Assembly: GCA_016283985.1 (NCBI GenBank) | Contig: JAEENZ010000222.1 | Coordinates: 1 to 13,500 of the forward strand | Length of the DNA stretch: 13,500 nt | Direction of reading: 5' to 3' | Source: Bacteroidales bacterium | GTDB lineage: Bacteria; Bacteroidota; Bacteroidia; Bacteroidales; UBA932 | Shown here: piece after piece, positions 12,386 to 13,500 of the stretch | Layout of the letters: each line of letters begins with the position of its first letter | Numbering within the stretch: the stretch's first letter is position 1 | Notes under the pieces: model-generated | Database searches by the model: none | What the model was told of the DNA's origin: nothing | Seen by the model: the letters and a program-made list of their open reading frames with translations, nothing else | Made by a program: the position numbers and the translations under genes

Positions 12386-13500
12386 ATGATGAAGGAAAGC
12401 AAATGGGTGGTAAGTGATCCTGCACCGGCAGACAAGGTCAACAGCCTTGCTGCGGAGGTGGGTATCGACCGCGTGCTGGCAGAACTGCTGGTCAAGCGAG
12501 GGGTCGAGACCTTCGAGCAGGCCCGTGCTTTCTTCCGCCCCAGCCTAGAAAACCTTCACGATCCCTTCCTGATGAAGGATATGGACAAGGCCGTGGAACG
12601 ACTTCATCAGGCCATCACCGGCAACGAGAAGATTCTCGTCTATGGCGACTACGATGTGGACGGAACCACTGCCGTGGCACTGGTGTACTCCTTCATCAAG
12701 CGCTATACCGACCTGGTGGACTTCTACATACCCGACCGCTACGACGAAGGTTACGGCGTTTCCGGCAAGGGTATCAAATGGGCCGCCGACAACGGATTCG
12801 GCCTCATCATCACCCTGGACTGCGGCATCAAGGCCATTGAAAAGGTGGACCTCGCAAAGAGCCTCGGGGTAGATGTCATAATCTGCGACCATCATCTCCC
12901 CGAGCTGGAACTTCCGAAGGCCATCGCCGTGCTGGACCCCAAGCGGGAAGATGACACATATCCCTTCGACGACCTCTGCGGCTGCGGAGTAGGATTCAAA
13001 CTGGTGCAGGCATATTCCCGAAAATACGAGATTCCGTTCGAGACCCTCATCCCCTTGCTGGACCTGCTCGTGGTGAGCATCGCGTCCGACCTGGTGACGG
13101 TGGTAGGGGAGAACCGCATCCTGGCTTACTATGGCCTCAGGCAGCTGAATGAGAATCCCCGGAAGGGCCTGCTCGCCATGATCAACCTGTCCAAGCTCGA
13201 GCCCGGGCACATTACGGTAGATGACATAGTCTTCAAGATAGGCCCACGCATCAACGCAGCAGGGCGCATGGAGACCGGCCGCCTCGCCGTAGAACTGCTG
13301 ACCGCCACCGAAACGGGCAAGGCGATGATAGTAGGGGAGAAGATCAACAACAATAACAACGAGCGCAAGAACGTAGACCGCGAGATCACGGCCGAGGCCT
13401 TGGAGATGGTAGAGTCCGGCAAATGCCTCGCGCGGGAGAACGTCACCATCGTCTACAATCCCAAATGGAACAAGGGCGTGGTGGGCATCGTGGCATCCCG
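12386..13500 (+). CDS. recJ: Single-stranded-DNA-specific exonuclease RecJ (N-terminal part, cut by window end)
   Basis: 5'-3' exonuclease acting on single-stranded DNA in recombination and repair; about 371 codons of an expected 570 or so are present, open to the last base. The DHH-family metal-binding motifs are all seen: YGDYDVDGTTA (Asp88, Asp90, Asp92), ITLDCG (Asp145), CDHH (168-170) and SIASDLVT. GPRINAAGRMETGRLAVELL and the start of the DHHA1 domain, NKGVVGIVASR, follow. The start is ATG 12386 or the adjacent ATG 12389; both sit just behind the promoter. The C-terminal OB-fold region lies beyond the window. Confidence 0.95.
   Translation, partial: MMKESKWVVSDPAPADKVNSLAAEVGIDRVLAELLVKRGVETFEQARAFFRPSLENLHDPFLMKDMDKAVERLHQAITGNEKILVYGDYDVDGTTAVALVYSFIKRYTDLVDFYIPDRYDEGYGVSGKGIKWAADNGFGLIITLDCGIKAIEKVDLAKSLGVDVIICDHHLPELELPKAIAVLDPKREDDTYPFDDLCGCGVGFKLVQAYSRKYEIPFETLIPLLDLLVVSIASDLVTVVGENRILAYYGLRQLNENPRKGLLAMINLSKLEPGHITVDDIVFKIGPRINAAGRMETGRLAVELLTATETGKAMIVGEKINNNNNERKNVDREITAEALEMVESGKCLARENVTIVYNPKWNKGVVGIVAS

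Overview
This 13.5-kb window looks like the chromosome of a GC-rich member of the Bacteroidales (Bacteroidota). The evidence is: sequences matching the Bacteroidota sigma-factor consensus (TTTG or TTG, about 20 nt, then TAnnTTTG) ahead of transcription units; no strong Shine-Dalgarno sites; a tRNA without an encoded CCA; a GldH-like lipoprotein; a PF13568-type outer-membrane barrel; and the neighbour order DNA polymerase III delta' - RicT/PSP1 - GldH, familiar from this phylum. Genus cannot be fixed from the sequence alone. All genes are on the + strand.

Layout. (1) 1-140: a tRNA-Val(GAC) with its own promoter and a rho-independent terminator. (2) 188-6096: a tripartite RND efflux operon in the order outer-membrane channel (TolC family), periplasmic adaptor lipoprotein, inner-membrane RND pump. 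It is closed by a small PII-like protein whose start overlaps the pump's stop codon. (3) 6117-12342: a long run of tightly packed genes behind one good promoter: thioredoxin, outer-membrane beta-barrel, LOG-family nucleotide hydrolase, long-chain polyprenyl diphosphate synthase, DNA polymerase III delta', RicT, GldH-like lipoprotein and TrmB tRNA methyltransferase. Gaps are at most 9 nt and several starts overlap stops. (4) 12386-13500: recJ behind a new near-leaderless promoter, cut by the window end.

The most striking feature lies inside genes. The gldH-like gene and trmB each contain the same 140-nt array: three 36-nt palindromes (arms GACCTTCC / GGAAGGTC, 20-nt interior) separated by two 16-nt linkers, with an exact 52-nt period. 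Both arrays are read in the same phase, so the three repeats of each are translated in three successive frames, and both host genes continue in frame to plausible C-termini. In trmB this adds about 48-50 residues between the conserved DLY and FYE segments of the methyltransferase. The gldH-like gene carries two further in-frame repeat blocks: an 18-nt tandem repeat ending in a GAGCGAAGCGAA motif, and a 148-nt segment bounded by a perfect 17-nt inverted repeat. This resembles, in principle, the protein-embedded palindromic elements of Rickettsia, and it is the best candidate here for an undescribed system.

The other genes are housekeeping or envelope genes. The efflux genes form one machine spanning both membranes. 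The second cluster mixes redox, quinone side-chain, replication, RNA-processing and tRNA-modification functions without one obvious pathway.
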